Positions 1 to 8,298 are shown, numbered from the stretch's first letter. The stretch is DNA of 64,000 nucleotides from Pseudomonas viridiflava (GCF_900601905.1 NZ_UWFA01000421.1:51433-115432); one strand, 5' to 3'. The notes: a model not told the origin generated them from the letters alone. Made by a program: numbers and translations.

Positions 1-171
1 ATCAGGGAAATGCACCCCGGTGACCAGCGTATCGGTAGAGATCGCCAACTGCTCGCCGGGCGGCAGGGTCAGCAAGGCACAATCGTCACCAATCCCCAGC
101 GCAACGCCCTCGCCCGCCTGCGCGCAAGGCGCGGCAGCGAAGTAATTGCGGATCAGCTCGAACTCGCCCAT
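1..171 (-). CDS. thiL: Thiamine-monophosphate kinase, N-terminal part
   Basis: These are the first 57 codons of ThiL, which phosphorylates thiamine monophosphate to the diphosphate cofactor; the gene runs off the left edge. The start MGEFELIRNYF and the GIGDDCALL motif (about residues 26-34, the Mg-ATP binding segment of the ThiL/PurM fold) are typical. It begins about 170 bases after nusB and reads in the same direction, as in other Pseudomonas, where thiL closes the riboflavin/nusB operon. A REP pair sits in the nusB-thiL gap. Partial only because the window ends. Confidence 0.93.
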   Translation of the reverse strand, partial: MGEFELIRNYFAAAPCAQAGEGVALGIGDDCALLTLPPGEQLAISTDTLVTGVHFPD

Positions 172-210
172 CGGGATCTCTTGTTGTGTGAAGTCTTATA
201 CGACGCCCTC

Positions 211-297
211 TGTAGGAGCCAACGTGTTGGCGAGGCGTCGGGGCAGACAATCCATCAGCGCCTGATACACCGCCTCGCGAACAAGTTCGCTCCTACA
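211..297. repeat. REP pair (REPIN), GTAGGAGC class 1
   Basis: Two inverted copies of a GTAGGAGCnAAC...GCGAGG repeat (left arm 211-235, right arm 273-297) flank a short spacer. This is the usual architecture of Pseudomonas REPINs. It lies between nusB and thiL and could form a long hairpin in the transcript. Confidence 0.85.
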
Positions 298-343
298 GGA
301 CCTGCGCGCAATCCGGTGGGAGCATTGCGTTCAGCCTGAAATC

Positions 344-844
344 TCAGCGCTTGTGCGCTTTGACCTCAGCTTCACGCAGGCGTGGGGCCAGTTTGTCGAG
401 GACACCGTTGACGAACTTGTGGCCGTCGGTGGAGCCGTAGACTTTTGCCAGCTCGATGCCTTCGTTGATCACCACGCGGTACGGAACATCAACGCGTTTG
501 AGCAGCTCGAAGGTGGACAGGCGAAGGATGGCCAGTTCAACCGGGTCGAGTTCTTCAAGGGTCAGGTCCAGGCATGGCGTGAGGGCCGCGTCGATTTCGC
601 TCTTGTTGAGAGGCACGCCGCGCAACAGTTCGCTGAAATAGTTGCCGTCAACGTCGGCGAAATCGTTGTCGACGCGGAACTGCGCCTCGATTTCATTCAG
701 CGAATGACCCGCCATGTGCCACTGGTAAAGCGCCTGAGTCGCGAGCTGACGGGCTTCGCGACGTTTTACGCTCTTGGATGGCTTGCCAGCATCGGCCGGC
801 TTTGGATCGCGCGGGTTGAACTGATCGCTTTCGTCAGAAATCAC
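344..844 (-). CDS. nusB: Transcription antitermination factor NusB
   Basis: NusB (166 aa) joins NusE/S10 on the boxA element of rRNA leaders to prevent premature termination. The all-helical NusB domain is recognisable from about residue 25 (RREARQLATQALYQW) to the C-terminal GHKFVNGVLDKLAP segment. The start codon is GTG and overlaps the ribH stop by four bases (GTGA), so translation is probably coupled. An N-terminal charged extension of about 20 residues is usual for Pseudomonas NusB. It follows ribH and precedes thiL in one operon. Confidence 0.96.
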   Translation of the reverse strand: MISDESDQFNPRDPKPADAGKPSKSVKRREARQLATQALYQWHMAGHSLNEIEAQFRVDNDFADVDGNYFSELLRGVPLNKSEIDAALTPCLDLTLEELDPVELAILRLSTFELLKRVDVPYRVVINEGIELAKVYGSTDGHKFVNGVLDKLAPRLREAEVKAHKR

Positions 845-1317
845 TTGGCCTCCAGCTGCGACAGCAGACTTACCATTTCAAGGGCGGACAACGCAGCTTC
901 TGCGCCTTTGTTGCCAGCCTTGGTGCCGGAACGCTCGATGGCTTGCTCGATGGTATCGACCGTCAGGACGCCGAAGGCAACCGGTACGCCGAACTCCATG
1001 GAAACCTGGGACAGGCCTTTGACGCATTCGCCAGCGACGTATTCAAAATGCGGGGTACCGCCACGGATCACGGCGCCAAGGGCGACGATGGCGGCGAACT
1101 CGCTGCGCTGAGCCACTTTCTGCACAACCAGCGGAATTTCGAAGGCACCCGGGGCACGGATGATGGTGATGTCGCTTTCCTTGACGCCGTGGCGTACCAG
1201 GGCATCAACAGCGCCGCTCACCAGACTTTCCACGACGAAGCTGTTGAAACGGCCAACTACCAGAGCGTAGCGGCCTTGGGGAGCGACGAAGGTACCTTCG
1301 ATGGTCTTCAGGGTCAT
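841..1317 (-). CDS. ribH: 6,7-dimethyl-8-ribityllumazine synthase
   Basis: RibH (158 aa; ribE in some naming schemes) condenses 3,4-dihydroxy-2-butanone 4-phosphate with the ribitylamino-pyrimidine to form lumazine, the penultimate riboflavin step. The family signatures are present: GRFNSFVVESL near residue 22, RAPGAFEIP near 54-62, the GTPHFEYV segment with the likely catalytic His90, and GTKAGNKG near 131-138. I chose the internal ATG at 1317 rather than an upstream in-frame ATG because MTLKTIEG is the family N-terminus. It lies 118 bases after ribB and overlaps nusB. Confidence 0.96.
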   Translation of the reverse strand: MTLKTIEGTFVAPQGRYALVVGRFNSFVVESLVSGAVDALVRHGVKESDITIIRAPGAFEIPLVVQKVAQRSEFAAIVALGAVIRGGTPHFEYVAGECVKGLSQVSMEFGVPVAFGVLTVDTIEQAIERSGTKAGNKGAEAALSALEMVSLLSQLEAK

Positions 1318-1435
1318 TCGTGTAAGTCTCGTATTAAAGAGCAAGTACGCCTTGGGGCGGACTATAGGGATGTTAGGCCACGAAACAGAGATCGGGGGCG
1401 AAACGCGCATGAATCACGCTTCACCCGACCGGTCT

Positions 1436-2527
1436 TTATTCGGAGGGCACGTATTCTACAACTTCCAGATCGAAACCGGATATCGCATTGAACTTCATCG
1501 GCGAACTCATCAGGCGCATTTTACGCACGCCCAAGTCACGAAGGATCTGCGAACCGGCACCGACCGTGCTGTAAGTGGTCGGCGTCTTGACCGGCAATTG
1601 CCCGGCCGTCTCGCGGATATGCGCCAGCAACAAGTCGCCATCCAGCGGGTGGCCGAGCAGCAGAACCACGCCGCTGCCTGCCTCGGAAACCGCACTCATG
1701 GCGGCGCGCAGGCTCCAGCGGCCGGGCTGCTTGACCATCAGCAGGTCGCGCAGCGGGTCCATGTTATGCACCCGGACCAGGGTCGGTTCTTCTGCGCAGA
1801 TCTTGCCCAGGGTCAGCGCCAGGTGAACATCGCCTTCCACTGAATCGCGGTAGGTCACCAGGTTGAACTGGCCCAGTTCGCTGTCCATTGGCTGCTCGGC
1901 AATCCGCTGAACGGTACGTTCATGGATCATCCGATAGTGAATCAGGTCGGCAATCGTGCCGATCTTGATGTCGTGTTGTAGAGCAAACGCTTCCAGTTCG
2001 GCGCGACGGGACATGGTGCCATCGTCGTTCATCACTTCGCAGATCACGCCGCTTGCCTCGTAACCGGCCATACGCGCCAGGTCGCAAGCGGCTTCGGTGT
2101 GACCGGCGCGGGCCAGTGTGCCGCCCGCCTGAGCCATCAACGGGAAGATGTGGCCGGGGCTGACGATGTCTTCGGCCCTGGCGTCTCTGGCCGCAGCAGC
2201 CTGCACCGTGCGAGCGCGGTCGGCAGCGGAAATACCCGTGGTCACGCCTTCAGCGGCTTCGATGGATACGGTGAACTTGGTGCCGAAGCCGGAACCGTTG
2301 CGCGGCGCCATCAGCGGCAGCTTGAGGGTTTCGCAGCGTTCGCGGGTCATGGGCATGCAAATCAGGCCACGCGCAAAGCGGGCCATGAAGTTGATGTGCT
2401 CGGCCTTGCAGCATTCAGCGGCCATGATCAGGTCGCCTTCGTTTTCGCGGTCTTCGTCATCCATGAGGATGACCATCTTGCCTTGGCGAATGTCTTCAAC
2501 CAGTTCTTCGATGCTGTTGAGCGCCAC
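1436..2527 (-). CDS. ribB: 3,4-dihydroxy-2-butanone-4-phosphate synthase with degenerate GTP cyclohydrolase II-like domain
   Basis: This is a 363-aa two-domain protein. Residues 1-200 are a complete RibB domain that converts ribulose 5-phosphate to the butanone phosphate: acidic loop DDEDRENEGD at 23-32 and the RAGHTEA segment at 141-147. From about residue 205 it resembles the GTP cyclohydrolase II domain of RibA. However, the three zinc-binding cysteines of the RIHSEC...CDC motif are absent and the sequence there reads LVRVHNMDPL, so this half should not hydrolyse GTP. This is the RibBX arrangement, and a separate ribA is expected elsewhere. The gene starts 20 bases after ribE. Confidence 0.94.
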   Translation of the reverse strand: MALNSIEELVEDIRQGKMVILMDDEDRENEGDLIMAAECCKAEHINFMARFARGLICMPMTRERCETLKLPLMAPRNGSGFGTKFTVSIEAAEGVTTGISAADRARTVQAAAARDARAEDIVSPGHIFPLMAQAGGTLARAGHTEAACDLARMAGYEASGVICEVMNDDGTMSRRAELEAFALQHDIKIGTIADLIHYRMIHERTVQRIAEQPMDSELGQFNLVTYRDSVEGDVHLALTLGKICAEEPTLVRVHNMDPLRDLLMVKQPGRWSLRAAMSAVSEAGSGVVLLLGHPLDGDLLLAHIRETAGQLPVKTPTTYSTVGAGSQILRDLGVRKMRLMSSPMKFNAISGFDLEVVEYVPSE

Positions 2528-2547
2528 GCGGCACCCCCTTCAATAAT

Positions 2548-3219
2548 TCAGGATTTGAGGTAGCCGTTGGCGGCCAGAAAGCTTTCGGTGAGGGTGCCAG
2601 CCTGCCCTTTGGAGGAGTCGGCGGCCTTGTCGCCCATCAGCAGACGCTCTAGATACCGCGCCAGCAGATCCACCTCAAGGTTGACCTTACGACCCGGACG
2701 GTAGTCGGCCATGATGGTTTCCGCCAGGGTGTGCGGCACGATGGTCAGCTCGAACTCGGCGCCATCCACAGCATTCACGGTGAGGCTGGTGCCATCCACA
2801 GTGATAGAACCCTTGTGCGAGATGTATTTGGCCAGTTCGCGAGGGGCGCGTACCTTGAACTGAATGGCGCGGGCGTTTTCTTCACGGGAAAGGATTTCAC
2901 CGACGCCATCTACGTGGCCGCTCACCAGATGACCACCCAAACGCGTGGTCGGGGTCAGGGCCTTTTCCAGATTCACCGGGCTACCGGTCTTGAGATCGAT
3001 AAACGCGGTCACGTCGAGGGTTTCGCGGCTGACGTCAGCCCAGAAACCGTCACCCGGCAGTTCTACAGCCGTCAGGCACACACCATTGACGGCGATGCTG
3101 TCGCCCAGTTTGACGTCGCTCAGGTCGAGCTTGCCGGTCGCCACATAAACGCGAACATCGCCGCCTTTAGGGGTGATGGCGCGGATGCTGCCGATGGATT
3201 CAATAATGCCGGTAAACAT
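2548..3219 (-). CDS. ribE: Riboflavin synthase (alpha chain)
   Basis: Riboflavin synthase (223 aa; also called ribC) dismutates two lumazine molecules into riboflavin and the pyrimidine precursor. The protein is an internal duplication of lumazine-binding barrels, starting MFTGIIESIG and repeating near residue 103 as VDGVGEI. The Ser/Cys-containing NGVCLTAVE segment and its second copy DGTSLTVNAVDG are visible. A strong ribosome-binding site (GGAGGAC) precedes the ATG. It sits between ribD (47-base gap) and ribB in the riboflavin operon. Confidence 0.96.
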   Translation of the reverse strand: MFTGIIESIGSIRAITPKGGDVRVYVATGKLDLSDVKLGDSIAVNGVCLTAVELPGDGFWADVSRETLDVTAFIDLKTGSPVNLEKALTPTTRLGGHLVSGHVDGVGEILSREENARAIQFKVRAPRELAKYISHKGSITVDGTSLTVNAVDGAEFELTIVPHTLAETIMADYRPGRKVNLEVDLLARYLERLLMGDKAADSSKGQAGTLTESFLAANGYLKS

Positions 3220-3266
3220 GGGTCCTCCAGGAGAACAAGGCCAGCGCGCTAAGCGAAAGGCCGAAA

Positions 3267-4412
3267 TTATACGCCGGGTAACGGCTTTGGTACTGCAATG
3301 ACTCGCCAGTCATTGCCGACTGCGCGCATTTCCACGATTTTCAGCTCAAGCGCCTCGCTCATCTGCGCCAACGGCAGATCGAGCAGCGGGCGCGCTGATG
3401 AGCCCATGAACTTGCCCGCGATGAAAATCTGGAACTCATCGACCAGCCCGAGCCGGGTGAACGCGCCCGCCAGACGCGGGCCAGCTTCGATCAATACGTC
3501 GTTGATGCCACGCGCCGCCAACTCCACCAATAACTTGCGCAAGTCCACATGCCCGTCGCTGGACGCCAACGCCAGCAGGTCGTGGCCTGCATCGCGATAA
3601 CGTTCGCGGGCCGAAGCAGCGGCACAGGTCACGACCAGCGCGTGGTCAGCCTGGAAGAACGGCGCCTCCAGCGGCACCCGCAAACGGCCGTCAATCAACA
3701 CCCGCAGCGGCGGGCGGGTCATGGCCAAGGCCGTCAGCTCGGCGTTGAGGCCAAGCTCATCGGGGCGCACGGTCATGCGGGCCTTGTCGGTCAGCACGCT
3801 ATCGGCACCGGTCAGCACCACGCTCGATTGCGCGCGCAAACGCTGCACTGCCGAACGGGCTTCAGGGCCAGTGATCCACTGGCTTTCGCCGCTGGCCATG
3901 GCCGTACGCCCGTCCAGGCTCATGGCCAGTTTGACCCGCACATACGGCAGGCCTTTGGTCATGCGCTTGAGAAAGCCTTTGTTCAGGGCCCGGGCTTCGT
4001 CTTCCAGCACGCCGCACTGCACCGCGATACCGGCATTCATCAAGCGCAGCAAACCACGCCCGGCGACATCTGGATTGGGGTCCTGCATGGCCGCCACCAC
4101 GCGCCCGACGCCAGCCTCCACCAGCGCATCGGCGCACGGTGGCGTGCGGCCATGATGACTGCAGGGTTCGAGGGTGACGTAAGCGGTTGCGCCCCTGGCC
4201 TTGTCGCCCGCATGGCGCAGGGCGTGGACTTCCGCATGGGGCTCACCGGCCCGGGCGTGCCAGCCTTCGCCGACAATCTGCCCGTCGCGGACAATCACGC
4301 AGCCAACCCGGGGGTTTGGGTGGGTGGAGTAGACCCCTTTGCGCGCCAACTCCAGCGCGTGCGCCATGTAATGCGCATCCAGCACGGTTTGCTCAGTCAA
4401 CGGGACACTCAC
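3267..4412 (-). CDS. ribD: Bifunctional pyrimidine deaminase/reductase RibD
   Basis: RibD (381 aa) carries out the deamination and side-chain reduction that follow GTP cyclohydrolase II. The N-terminal cytidine-deaminase fold has HAE at residues 59-61 and PCSHHGRTPPC at 83-93, giving the zinc ligands and catalytic Glu. The reductase domain occupies roughly residues 155-375. The GTG start overlaps the nrdR stop by four bases (GTGA), so the two are coupled. An internal ATG at codon 16 would cut into the conserved N-terminus and is less likely. Confidence 0.96.
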   Translation of the reverse strand: MSVPLTEQTVLDAHYMAHALELARKGVYSTHPNPRVGCVIVRDGQIVGEGWHARAGEPHAEVHALRHAGDKARGATAYVTLEPCSHHGRTPPCADALVEAGVGRVVAAMQDPNPDVAGRGLLRLMNAGIAVQCGVLEDEARALNKGFLKRMTKGLPYVRVKLAMSLDGRTAMASGESQWITGPEARSAVQRLRAQSSVVLTGADSVLTDKARMTVRPDELGLNAELTALAMTRPPLRVLIDGRLRVPLEAPFFQADHALVVTCAAASARERYRDAGHDLLALASSDGHVDLRKLLVELAARGINDVLIEAGPRLAGAFTRLGLVDEFQIFIAGKFMGSSARPLLDLPLAQMSEALELKIVEMRAVGNDWRVIAVPKPLPGV

Positions 4413-4873
4413 TCTTTGGCGGGCTCGCGAGCCAGGCGGTCGATTTCTTCGCGAAATTCGTTGAGGTCCTGAAAACGTCTGTAGACCGACGCGAAGCGGA
4501 TATACGCCACTTCATCCAGCTTTTGCAGTTCGCCCATGACCAGATTGCCGACCACCAGGGATTTGACCTCGCGTTCGCCGGTCGCCCGCAGCTTGTGCTT
4601 GATGTGCACCAGGGCGGCTTCCAGGCGCTCGACGCTGACTGGGCGTTTTTCCAGGGCGCGTTGCATGCCGGCGCGCAGTTTTTCTTCATCGAAAGGCTGA
4701 CGGCTGCCGTCTTGCTTGATCAGGCGCGGTAAAACCAGCTCGGCGGTTTCGAAGGTCGTGAAACGCTCACCGCACGCCAGGCATTCGCGGCGACGACGAA
4801 CTTGCTCGCCTTCGGCAACCAGGCGGGAATCGATGACTTTGGTGTCATTGGCACCGCAGAAGGGACAGTGCAT
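4409..4873 (-). CDS. nrdR: Transcriptional repressor NrdR
   Basis: NrdR (154 aa) is the ATP/dATP-sensing repressor of ribonucleotide reductase genes. The zinc ribbon uses Cys3, Cys6, Cys31 and Cys34 (CPFCG and CLACGERF), and an ATP-cone domain spans about residues 49-139. I chose the ATG at 4873 because MHCPFCGAND is the invariant family start; the longer upstream reading adds 20 unrelated residues. It is the first gene of the riboflavin operon, a common association in gammaproteobacteria. Confidence 0.97.
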   Translation of the reverse strand: MHCPFCGANDTKVIDSRLVAEGEQVRRRRECLACGERFTTFETAELVLPRLIKQDGSRQPFDEEKLRAGMQRALEKRPVSVERLEAALVHIKHKLRATGEREVKSLVVGNLVMGELQKLDEVAYIRFASVYRRFQDLNEFREEIDRLAREPAKE

Positions 4874-4949
4874 GGTGGCAGGCAACAAAAATAGGAAGGG
4901 CCGCCATGGTAGCGCATCTCGCTGGCAAGACAAGTCTTGGGCTTTGCGC

Positions 4950-4955
4950 TATATA
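4950..4955 (-). promoter_or_regulatory. Possible -10 element of the nrdR-rib operon
   Basis: TATATA on the minus strand lies about 77 bases upstream of the nrdR ATG in the divergent 201-base gap. I do not see a good -35 at 16-18 bases, so this is a weak candidate. I saw no FMN riboswitch-like fold in this gap by eye. Confidence 0.3.
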
Positions 4956-5074
4956 GACGCGCATCGGGCGCAGTGTTCAGCGATACTGCGCACACAAGCA
5001 TTTGCCCGCCCGGGCTGTCCCGTCATTGAACGGTAGTTGCTGTCCTTCGTACTGGTTATTTGTTGGAGCTGTTC

Positions 5075-5527
5075 ATGACGCTACGACCCCTTGTTTTGCT
5101 TGGCCTGGTCGGCCTGCTCGCTGCGTGCAGCAGCAATGAGCCACCTCAAACCGTCGCCGCCAAGCCTGCTTCGACCCCCGTCGTCAAAGCGCCTGCGGGC
5201 CCCGGCCCGTTGCAACCTTTTCAGCGTGAGCTGAGCGGCCAGCTGCTGGGCGTGCCCAGTGGTGCGGAAGTCGAACTGGCGCTGCTGGTGATCGACGAGC
5301 GTGGTCGCCCGCAAAAGCTGCTGACCAGCACAGTGTTGCAGGGCAACGACAAATCCCTGCCCTTCCAGCTGCGCTTCAACCCGGAAGCCTTTCCGGTAGG
5401 CGCGCGCGTCGAACTGCGCGGTCGTGCCAGCAAATCCGGGCAATTGATCCTGCATCTGCCGTCGCTGCGCATCGAACAGCCCAACACTCAGGCGCTGGGA
5501 CCCTTGCAGTTCGAAACCGCGCCATGA
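5075..5527 (+). CDS. YbaY-family lipoprotein
   Basis: A 150-aa predicted lipoprotein. It has a short signal peptide ending in the lipobox LLAAC, with the lipidated Cys at residue 18. The mature part contains one beta-rich domain of the YbaY / type III secretion pilotin-like kind (FQRELSGQLLGVPSGAEVELALLV...). Function is not established for this family. I used the ATG at 5075, which has GGAG upstream and gives a proper signal peptide; a start five codons earlier would spoil it. Its stop overlaps the next gene by four bases (ATGA). Confidence 0.8.
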   Translation: MTLRPLVLLGLVGLLAACSSNEPPQTVAAKPASTPVVKAPAGPGPLQPFQRELSGQLLGVPSGAEVELALLVIDERGRPQKLLTSTVLQGNDKSLPFQLRFNPEAFPVGARVELRGRASKSGQLILHLPSLRIEQPNTQALGPLQFETAP

Positions 5528-6177
5528 TTGCACCGCAACACCTGCAACGGGCGCTGAGCGAACTGCTCGGCGACGCCCGACTGGTTGCCACGGCGCTGCC
5601 GGAAACCGAGCTGCAGTTGTGGCTGATCGACTCGGACAACATGGACCGCGCCTTCAGCGCCGAAGAAACCCGCCGCATTCTCGAAGAACCGCCCTACTGG
5701 AGTTTCTGCTGGGCCAGCGGCCTGGCGCTGGCGCGCTTTCTGGCCGGCCAGCCGCATTGGGTCGCGGGCAAGCGGGTGCTGGATTTCGGCGCAGGTTCAG
5801 GAGTAGCGGGGATCGCCGCCATCAAAGCCGGTGCCCTGGAAGTAGTGGCCTGCGATCTTGACCCGCTGGCACTGGAGGCCTGCCGTGCCAACGCCGAACT
5901 CAATGGCGTGCAACTCAATTACTCGGCGGATTTCTTTGCCGAGGTGGATCGCTTCGACCTGATCATCGTCGCCGACGTGCTCTACGACCGCGCCAACCTG
6001 CCCTTGCTCGACCAGTTCCTCAGCCGTGGCCGCCAGGCGTTGGTGGCGGACTCGCGGGTGAAGGATTTTCAGCATCCGTTGTATGAGCGACTGGGCATAT
6101 TTGAAGCGCATACGCTGCCGGATCTGGCTGAGCCTCATGAGTTTCGGCATGTGAGCCTGTATCACGCTGAGCGCTGA
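5524..6177 (+). CDS. Class I SAM-dependent methyltransferase, ETFB/METTL20-like
   Basis: A 217-aa Rossmann methyltransferase. The SAM-binding motif I is VLDFGAGSGVAG (residues 86-97), followed by the acidic VACDLDP (108-114) and IIVADVLYD (147-155). The segment PYWSFCWASG (57-66) before motif I is characteristic of the protein-lysine methyltransferases related to METTL20, whose known substrates include the electron transfer flavoprotein beta subunit and L7/L12. The substrate here is unknown. It is translationally coupled to the upstream lipoprotein gene. Confidence 0.78.
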   Translation: MIAPQHLQRALSELLGDARLVATALPETELQLWLIDSDNMDRAFSAEETRRILEEPPYWSFCWASGLALARFLAGQPHWVAGKRVLDFGAGSGVAGIAAIKAGALEVVACDLDPLALEACRANAELNGVQLNYSADFFAEVDRFDLIIVADVLYDRANLPLLDQFLSRGRQALVADSRVKDFQHPLYERLGIFEAHTLPDLAEPHEFRHVSLYHAER

Positions 6178-6277
6178 TCACCCTGTGGGAGCGTTTAACC
6201 CAACGATTGCATCAAGCTTTGCGCAAACCACCACGCCCTTTATAGTTGGCGGCATTCAGATTCCCCCGAGAAGCGCA

Positions 6278-7150
6278 ATGAACCAGGATACGACTTACAT
6301 CTTCGACGCCACGGCGGCGACTTTTCAGCAGCTGGTCATCGACAAGTCTTTCGACCAACCGGTGCTGGTGGATTTCTGGGCCGAATGGTGCGCGCCGTGC
6401 AAGGTGCTGATGCCACTGCTGGCGCAAATCACCGAGAGTTACCAGGGCGAACTTCTGATGGCCAAGGTTGATTGCGACGTCGAGCAGGACATCGTCGCGC
6501 GCTTCGGCATTCAAAGCCTGCCCACTGTGGTGCTGTTCAAGGACGGCCAGCCGATCGACGGTTTCACGGGTGCGCAGCCTGAGTCGGAGATCCGCAAGAT
6601 CCTCGCTCAGCACGTGGTGATGCCGCCACCCAAGGCGGCCGACCCGCTGAAGCTGGCGCAGGAGATGTTCGCCGAAAGCCACTTCGCTGAAGCCGAAGCG
6701 GTGCTGCAGCAGATCCTGACCGAAGACAACACCAACGCGGTGGCGCTGATCCTCTACGCCCGTTGCCTGGCCGAACGTGGCGAGCTGGACGAAGCTCGTG
6801 CGGTGCTGGACGCGGTGAAAACCGACGATCACAAAGCCGAGCTGGCCGGTGCCCGCGCGCAGCTGACATTCCTGGCCGAAGCCAAAGCCTTCCCGGATGC
6901 CGCCGACCTCAAGACGCGTCTGGCGCAAAACCCGCTGGATGATGAAGCCGTGCATCAACTGGCGATTCAGCAACTCGCTCGCCAGCAATACGAAGCGGCG
7001 CTGGAAGGCTTGCTCAAGTTGTTCATCCGCAACCGCAATTACGCCGAAGGCCTGCCGCACAAGACCCTGCTGCAAGTCTTCGATCTGCTCGGCAATGACC
7101 ATCCGCTGGTCACCGCTTATCGTCGCAAGCTGTTTGCGGCGTTGTACTAA
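6278..7150 (+). CDS. cnoX: Thioredoxin-TPR chaperedoxin, CnoX/YbbN type
   Basis: A 290-aa cytoplasmic protein. A thioredoxin domain (residues 1-110) has the active site WCAPC at 37-41 and the cis-proline segment SLPTVVLF. A helical TPR region (about 115-285) follows. Unlike E. coli CnoX, the classic CXXC is intact, so a genuine dithiol oxidoreductase activity is possible in addition to holdase function. The ATG at 6278 matches the family start (MNQDTTYIFD); the longer in-frame extension is non-conserved. Its last four bases overlap the convergent gene that follows. Confidence 0.88.
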   Translation: MNQDTTYIFDATAATFQQLVIDKSFDQPVLVDFWAEWCAPCKVLMPLLAQITESYQGELLMAKVDCDVEQDIVARFGIQSLPTVVLFKDGQPIDGFTGAQPESEIRKILAQHVVMPPPKAADPLKLAQEMFAESHFAEAEAVLQQILTEDNTNAVALILYARCLAERGELDEARAVLDAVKTDDHKAELAGARAQLTFLAEAKAFPDAADLKTRLAQNPLDDEAVHQLAIQQLARQQYEAALEGLLKLFIRNRNYAEGLPHKTLLQVFDLLGNDHPLVTAYRRKLFAALY

Positions 7151-7500
7151 GCGTCTGGTTTGACCCAGCTGTAGAGCGGCGCGTCCTGCCCGCTCTCGAC
7201 CTTGACCTGTGAACTGTGGCGCAAGCGCACCAACAAGCGCTTGCCCGCCGCCGTGCTGCCGGTCAGTCCTTCCAGTTGATCCAGCAGCTGCGGCCCGCTG
7301 ATCTGCCCGGCTTTTTGCAACAGGTCGAGCGCGATCTGCCAGATCTTGTCGTCCTGGCTCGCAGGCTTGCTGGCAACCACTGATGCGGCCTCGGGCTTAG
7401 CCGCCTTGAGCTGCACGCCCAGTTGCGCCCAATCCCCTTCGTCCAGCTCCAGCGTCAAATCCACTGGCCAGTCGCCAACGGTTCCACGGATACGCAACAT
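7147..7500 (-). CDS. Conserved small protein of unknown function
   Basis: A 117-aa acidic to neutral protein that I cannot assign. The N-terminal 25 residues (MLRIRGTVGDWPVDLTLELDE) look like a beta hairpin, residues 35-50 are a low-complexity Ala/Lys/Pro linker, and the C-terminal half (DKIWQIALDLLQKAGQISGPQLLDQLEGL...) looks like a small winged-helix or helical fold ending in YSWVKP. No signal peptide. It converges with cnoX, overlapping by four bases. P. aeruginosa has, as I recall, an unnamed gene in the same place. Confidence 0.7.
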   Translation of the reverse strand: MLRIRGTVGDWPVDLTLELDEGDWAQLGVQLKAAKPEAASVVASKPASQDDKIWQIALDLLQKAGQISGPQLLDQLEGLTGSTAAGKRLLVRLRHSSQVKVESGQDAPLYSWVKPDA

Positions 7501-7639
7501 GGGTGCTTCCTCTTTTTTGCAAGGCGAGCATGCTCGCATAGCCGCACACGGATTGTCCTGCCGAGCGCTCCCACAGGTCTGGGTTGGCAGCCCGGATCCT
7601 GAACAAACCTCAATTCAAACTCACGCCCGCGGACATAAT

Positions 7640-7658
7640 TGTTATAAGATCACATAAC
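7640..7658 (+). promoter_or_regulatory. Zur-type zinc operator
   Basis: TGTTATAAGATCACATAAC contains the dyad GTTAT-N8-ATAAC and differs little from the E. coli znuA operator core TGTTATAATATCACA. It lies 36 bases before the ATG of the His-rich zinc protein gene, where it could cover the promoter. Repression in zinc-replete cells by Zur is the inference. Confidence 0.72.
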
Positions 7659-7694
7659 GATCTCTCTACCCCTACATTCCCGGAGTCTGTTTTT

Positions 7695-8279
7695 ATGCGC
7701 CGCTTGCTGCTCGCTCTGCCGTTCGCCCTGCTTCCCCTCGCCATGGCTTATGCAGCGCCTGAGCATGATCACGACCATGAGCACGGCAGCCTGGGCGCCC
7801 ACGAGCATGGTGTGGGTCGGCTGGACGTGGTGCTTGAAGGTCGCACCCTGGAATTGGAGCTGGACAGCCCGGCGATGAATATCGTGGGTTTCGAGCACGC
7901 AGCCAGCAGCGCTGAAGACAAGGCCAAACTCGCAGCCGCCAAAGAGGTGCTGCTCAAACCCCACGCGCTGTTCAGCATCCCGGAGGCTGCCGAATGCAAC
8001 GTGGTCGCGCAGAAGCTCGAAAGCCCTCTGTTTGGTGACAAACCGGACGCCGATGACGATCACGACGAAAAAGCCGCTGGCCATGACGAACACGAGCACA
8101 GCGAAATCCACGGCACTTACAAATTCACCTGTAATGTCCCGGCGGTGCTGAAAACCCTGGACCTGTCGCAGATTTTCAAATCCTTCCCCGCGACCCAGAA
8201 GCTTCAGGTACAACTGATCTCACCAAAAGGCCAGTCGGGTGCCGAAGTACGTCCGAGCAACCCAAGCCTGAAGTTCTGA
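7695..8279 (+). CDS. zrgA: Periplasmic His-rich zinc-uptake protein, ZrgA/DUF2796 family
   Basis: A 194-aa exported protein. The signal peptide ends near AYAA (residue 21). A first His/Asp/Glu-rich metal-binding segment follows (EHDHDHEHG...HEHG, 24-39) and a second lies at about 119-139. Two cysteines (101, 146) could form a disulfide. The family includes Vibrio ZrgA, which supports zinc import together with an ABC transporter. It is the first gene behind the Zur-like box and heads an operon with an ABC ATPase, an FtsX-like permease and a DUF3299 protein. A terminator-like hairpin follows it. I used the ATG at 7695, which begins the signal peptide. Confidence 0.85.
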   Translation: MRRLLLALPFALLPLAMAYAAPEHDHDHEHGSLGAHEHGVGRLDVVLEGRTLELELDSPAMNIVGFEHAASSAEDKAKLAAAKEVLLKPHALFSIPEAAECNVVAQKLESPLFGDKPDADDDHDEKAAGHDEHEHSEIHGTYKFTCNVPAVLKTLDLSQIFKSFPATQKLQVQLISPKGQSGAEVRPSNPSLKF

Positions 8280-8298
8280 TTCCATCAGCGCTTGAAAC

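Noticed and set aside
10..339. Plus-strand frame over thiL and a REPIN
   Set aside because: The opposite strand encodes the ThiL N-terminus; this frame is low-complexity and reads through a palindrome.
4874..5074. FMN riboswitch upstream of the riboflavin operon
   Set aside because: No sequence resembling the conserved RFN core was seen by eye; a covariance search would settle it.
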